From NCBI RefSeq assembly GCF_000155955.1, contig NZ_GG697141.2:506855-570854 (forward strand): 64,000 nt of DNA, written 5' to 3'. The notes below the pieces were generated by a model that was not told where the DNA came from, ran no database searches, and worked only from the letters and a program-made list of their open reading frames with translations. Both the position numbers and the translations under genes were made by a program. Source of the DNA: Mitsuokella multacida DSM 20544 (lineage in GTDB: Bacteria; Bacillota; Negativicutes; Selenomonadales; Selenomonadaceae). Below, piece after piece: positions 61,336 through 64,000 of the stretch; the stretch's first letter is position 1; every line of letters starts with the position of its first letter.

Positions 61336-61932
61336 ATGGCGAACAGCAGAGAGAAGAAGACGCGCAATGTCTTCACCGAGAAGGCGGCCCTCGAGCAGGA
61401 GATTGCCGCACTAAGGGAGAGCCTGAGCGAGCAGGCCAAACGGCTCGCGCAATGCCGCAAGGAGATCGAAGATGCGATTGTCGAGCGCATCAAGCGGCAG
61501 GAAGAGATCGACGCCCTGCGCGAGGAGAACCGCCGACTGCGAAAGCGGCTTGCAGAGTATGAGCCGCCTGCCGAGCCGGCAGCGGAAGGAGCGGAGGAGG
61601 CATCGAGCCCGGATACACCAGACGAATCGGCTGGGACACGGGAGGAGGATGAGTTCTTCGCGGCCTTCCGCATCTACGTCGTCGGCGGTACCGAGAAGTG
61701 GCAGAAAAAGGCCGCCGAGGTCTTCCCGACGATGCATTTTCTCGGCAGTGAGAAGAACTTCGATAGCTCAGCACTCGCGCAGGCCGACTACGTCATCATC
61801 AACACGAATGCCGTCTCGCACGCCTGCACTGAGAAGGCCAAGAATGCGGCACCGAAGTCGGCGGCCATCATCATGACCTCCAACAACAACCTCCCTCTCC
61901 TGCGGCAGAAGCTGCTCGAGACCATACAATGA
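61336..61932 (+). CDS. DUF2325 domain protein with coiled coil
   Basis: 198 residues from the ATG at 61336. Residues 15-85 form a charged coiled coil (EKAALEQEIAALRESLSEQA and onward). A Pro/Glu/Ala linker follows to about residue 110. The C-terminal ~85 residues are a DUF2325 domain (IYVVGGTEKWQKKAAEVFPT, then ADYVIINTNAVSHAC and IIMTSNNNLPLL). Function is unknown. The domain is widespread in Firmicutes; its Rossmann-like pattern suggests ligand or partner binding. A promoter precedes it. Confidence 0.82.
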   Translation: MANSREKKTRNVFTEKAALEQEIAALRESLSEQAKRLAQCRKEIEDAIVERIKRQEEIDALREENRRLRKRLAEYEPPAEPAAEGAEEASSPDTPDESAGTREEDEFFAAFRIYVVGGTEKWQKKAAEVFPTMHFLGSEKNFDSSALAQADYVIINTNAVSHACTEKAKNAAPKSAAIIMTSNNNLPLLRQKLLETIQ

Positions 61933-61968
61933 CAGATCGCATAAAGGTATAAAGGAGAATCAGAATAT

Positions 61969-64000
61969 ATGGAAGTAAACGACAGAATCCATGGCTTTTT
62001 CCTGCAGCATAAGGAATACATCCCGGAAGTCGACTCGACGGCCTACACGTTCGAGCACGAGAAGAGCGGCGCGCGCCTGTTCTTCCTCGAGAACGGTGAC
62101 GACAACAAGGTCTTCTCCATCTCGTTCCGCACGCCGCCGGTCGACGATACGGGCGTCGCGCACATCGTCGAGCACTCGACGCTCTGCGGCTCGCGCAAGT
62201 ACCCGCTCAAGGAGCCGTTCGTCGAGCTCGTCAAGGGCTCGCTCAACACCTTCCTCAACGCGATGACGTATCCGGACAAGACGATGTACCCGGTGGCCAG
62301 CCGCAACGACAAGGACTTCCAGAACCTCATGGACGTCTACCTCGATGCCGTCTTCTACCCGAACATGCGCGAGAACCCGCAGGTCCTCATGCAGGAGGGC
62401 TGGCACTATGAGATCGAGAAGCCAGAGGACCCGCTCACGTACAGCGGCGTCGTCTACAACGAGATGAAGGGCGCGCTCTCCTCGCCGGACGACCTGCTCG
62501 AGAGCCGCATCATGCACGCGCTCTACCCGGCGACGACGTACGGCCATGAGTCGGGCGGCGACCCCGAGGCCATCCCAGACCTCACGCAGGAGGCGTTCAT
62601 CGCCTTCCATGCGAAGTACTACCATCCGTCAAACAGCTACATCTACCTCTACGGCGCGATGGACATCGCGGAGAAACTGCGCTACCTCGACGAGGAATAC
62701 CTCTCGCATTTCGACCGCATCCCCGTGCCGTCGAAGATCGACCTGCAGCCGGAGTTCTCGCATCTTGAGCGCGAGACGGTCGCCTATCCGGTCAGCGAGG
62801 AGGAAGGCACGGCCGAGAAGACTTTCCTCGCGCTGAGCTGGACGACGGGCCAGTCGCTTGACCACAAGGCGATGATGGGCCTCGAGATCCTCGAGCACGC
62901 TCTCCTGCGCACGCCGGCCGCGCCGCTGCGCAAGGCGCTCGTCGATGCGAAGCTCGGCAAGGATGTCGGCTCCATCTTCGAGACGGACATGCTGCAGCCG
63001 TTCTTCAGCATCGTCGTCAATAATGCGGAGCCGGAGCGCCTCGATACCTTCTACCATCTGGCCATGACGAAGCTGCAGCAGCTCGCCGAGAACGGCATCG
63101 ACCGCCAGCTGCTCGAGGCTTCCATCAACCTCATGGAGTTCCGCCTGCGTGAAGCGGACTTCGGCTCGGCGCCGAAGGGCCTCATCTACGGCATCCGCAT
63201 CATGAAGAGCTGGCTCTACGGTGGGGCACCGGAGACGTACCTGCGCTATGAGGACTTGCTGCAGCAGATGAAGGATGGCCTCTCGAGCCGTTACTTCGAG
63301 TCACTTATTGAGGAGTACTTCCTCGCGAACCCGCACCGCAGCCTGCTCGCGATGGTGCCAGACACGCAGATGGCCGCGCGCCGCGAGAAGGAGCAGCAGG
63401 AAAAGCTCGCTGAGAAGAAGGCCTCGATGAGCGAGGCGGAGATCGAGGCGACGATTGCGGCGACGCGCGCACTCAAGGAGCGCCAGCAGAGCCCGGAGAC
63501 GGAGGAGGCCCTGCGCACGATACCGGTCCTCAAGCTCTCCGACATCCGCAAGGAGTCGTACCCGCTGCCGCTCGAGGTCCGCGACCTCTCGGGCACAGAG
63601 GTGCTCTTCAGTGACGTCAATACAAACGGCATCGCTTACCTCAACCTCTACTTCGATGCGAGCGCCGTGACTGAGGAGGAGCTTCCGTACCTCTACCTCT
63701 TGAGTGAGCTCCTCGGCATGGTCGACACGGAGCAGCACACGTATGCTGAGCTCGCGAACCTGCGCAATCTGCACACGGGCGGCATCACCTCGGACGTCGT
63801 CGTCTACACGAAGAAGAACGAGCCCGACTCCATGATGCCGAAGCTGCGCGTCCGCGCCAAGGCGCTCGTCGCGAAGCTGCCCGAGCTTATGGACCTCTTG
63901 CAAGAAATTTTAACGCAGAGCCGCTTTACGGATGAGAAGCGCATCCGCGAGCTCATCGAGCAGGAGGAGGCGTCAATCGAGCTCAACATGCAGCGCGCCG
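61969..64000 (+). CDS. M16C metallopeptidase (PreP/falcilysin type), 3' truncated by window
   Basis: 677 residues are visible and the frame remains open at the window edge. Inverted zinc motif HIVEHSTLCGS (HxxEH, about residues 65-69) is near the N-terminus, with the downstream Glu ligand in the VVYNEMKGALSSPDD region. M16C enzymes are ~970 residues long with two halves joined by a hinge, and degrade peptides in a closed chamber. The charged helical stretch MAARREKEQQEKLAEKKASM is the hinge. GGAG lies before the ATG. It follows DUF2325 by 36 nt and may be co-transcribed. Confidence 0.93.
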   Translation, partial: MEVNDRIHGFFLQHKEYIPEVDSTAYTFEHEKSGARLFFLENGDDNKVFSISFRTPPVDDTGVAHIVEHSTLCGSRKYPLKEPFVELVKGSLNTFLNAMTYPDKTMYPVASRNDKDFQNLMDVYLDAVFYPNMRENPQVLMQEGWHYEIEKPEDPLTYSGVVYNEMKGALSSPDDLLESRIMHALYPATTYGHESGGDPEAIPDLTQEAFIAFHAKYYHPSNSYIYLYGAMDIAEKLRYLDEEYLSHFDRIPVPSKIDLQPEFSHLERETVAYPVSEEEGTAEKTFLALSWTTGQSLDHKAMMGLEILEHALLRTPAAPLRKALVDAKLGKDVGSIFETDMLQPFFSIVVNNAEPERLDTFYHLAMTKLQQLAENGIDRQLLEASINLMEFRLREADFGSAPKGLIYGIRIMKSWLYGGAPETYLRYEDLLQQMKDGLSSRYFESLIEEYFLANPHRSLLAMVPDTQMAARREKEQQEKLAEKKASMSEAEIEATIAATRALKERQQSPETEEALRTIPVLKLSDIRKESYPLPLEVRDLSGTEVLFSDVNTNGIAYLNLYFDASAVTEEELPYLYLLSELLGMVDTEQHTYAELANLRNLHTGGITSDVVVYTKKNEPDSMMPKLRVRAKALVAKLPELMDLLQEILTQSRFTDEKRIRELIEQEEASIELNMQRA

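Noticed and set aside
1-64000. CRISPR array, prophage or insertion sequence
   Set aside because: No regularly spaced repeats with spacers, no cas, integrase, transposase or phage structural genes were found.

Overview
The window is about 64 kb of GC-rich bacterial chromosome, almost fully coding. Gene content and order are Firmicutes-like. Examples are the yqgF-DUF1292-mltG-trmR-U32 block, the nusB-xseA-xseB-ispA-dxs-tlyA-nadK-argR-recN block, an Asp23/AmaP pair and a SpoIID-domain protein. A predicted Wzi-like outer-membrane beta-barrel is also encoded. That combination points to a diderm Firmicute of the Negativicutes (Selenomonas/Mitsuokella-like). This placement is an inference; no rRNA lies in the window.

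Layout. 1-34.6 kb is a long run of plus-strand housekeeping genes. In order these are: a partial ruvX, DUF1292, mltG, trmR, trhP; acylphosphatase, aroQ, an M24 peptidase, efp; the Asp23/AmaP/DUF2273 envelope-stress trio; nusB to recN; a NUDIX hydrolase, a site-2 protease, scpAB; a tandem-U32 protein, mutS2, PBP1A, tyrS; yebC, ruvCAB, queH, a SpoIID-like gene and queA. From 34.7 to 45.7 kb the strand switches and one compact minus-strand operon runs from a good sigma70-type promoter (TTGAAA-N17-TATAAT, 45698-45726). Its order is nifH-like, fused nifD-nifK-like, hypF, hypC, hypD, hypE, nifD-like, nifK-like, and a small membrane protein. A tRNA-Leu(CAA) follows on the plus strand. From 46 to 64 kb the genes are: an uncharacterised protein, a secreted M15-like protein, a candidate structured RNA, a 34-residue membrane protein, the Wzi-like barrel, an IMP dehydrogenase, a c-di-GMP phosphodiesterase, an OmpR-type two-component system, a corrinoid adenosyltransferase, ilvD, trmL, murB, a ZIP metal transporter, DUF2325 and a truncated M16C metallopeptidase.

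The standout is the nitrogenase-like/Hyp operon. It carries one NifH-type reductase, two sets of NifD/NifK-type component-1 proteins (one fused, one separate) and exactly the four Hyp proteins that build the Fe(CN)2(CO) group of [NiFe] hydrogenase. HypA, HypB, hydrogenase subunits and NifB are not in the window. Several genes overlap by ATGA. Either a nitrogenase-like complex uses or carries an Fe-CN/CO unit, or it feeds HypCD, for example with reductant or CO. Both are hypotheses; the sequence shows only the gene content and arrangement.

Other points of interest are 21-bp direct repeats upstream of the EAL gene, a 17-bp inverted repeat in a 464-bp geneless stretch at 60 kb, a perfect 22-bp palindrome at 32.2 kb, and a His/Cys cluster in the DUF1292 protein.
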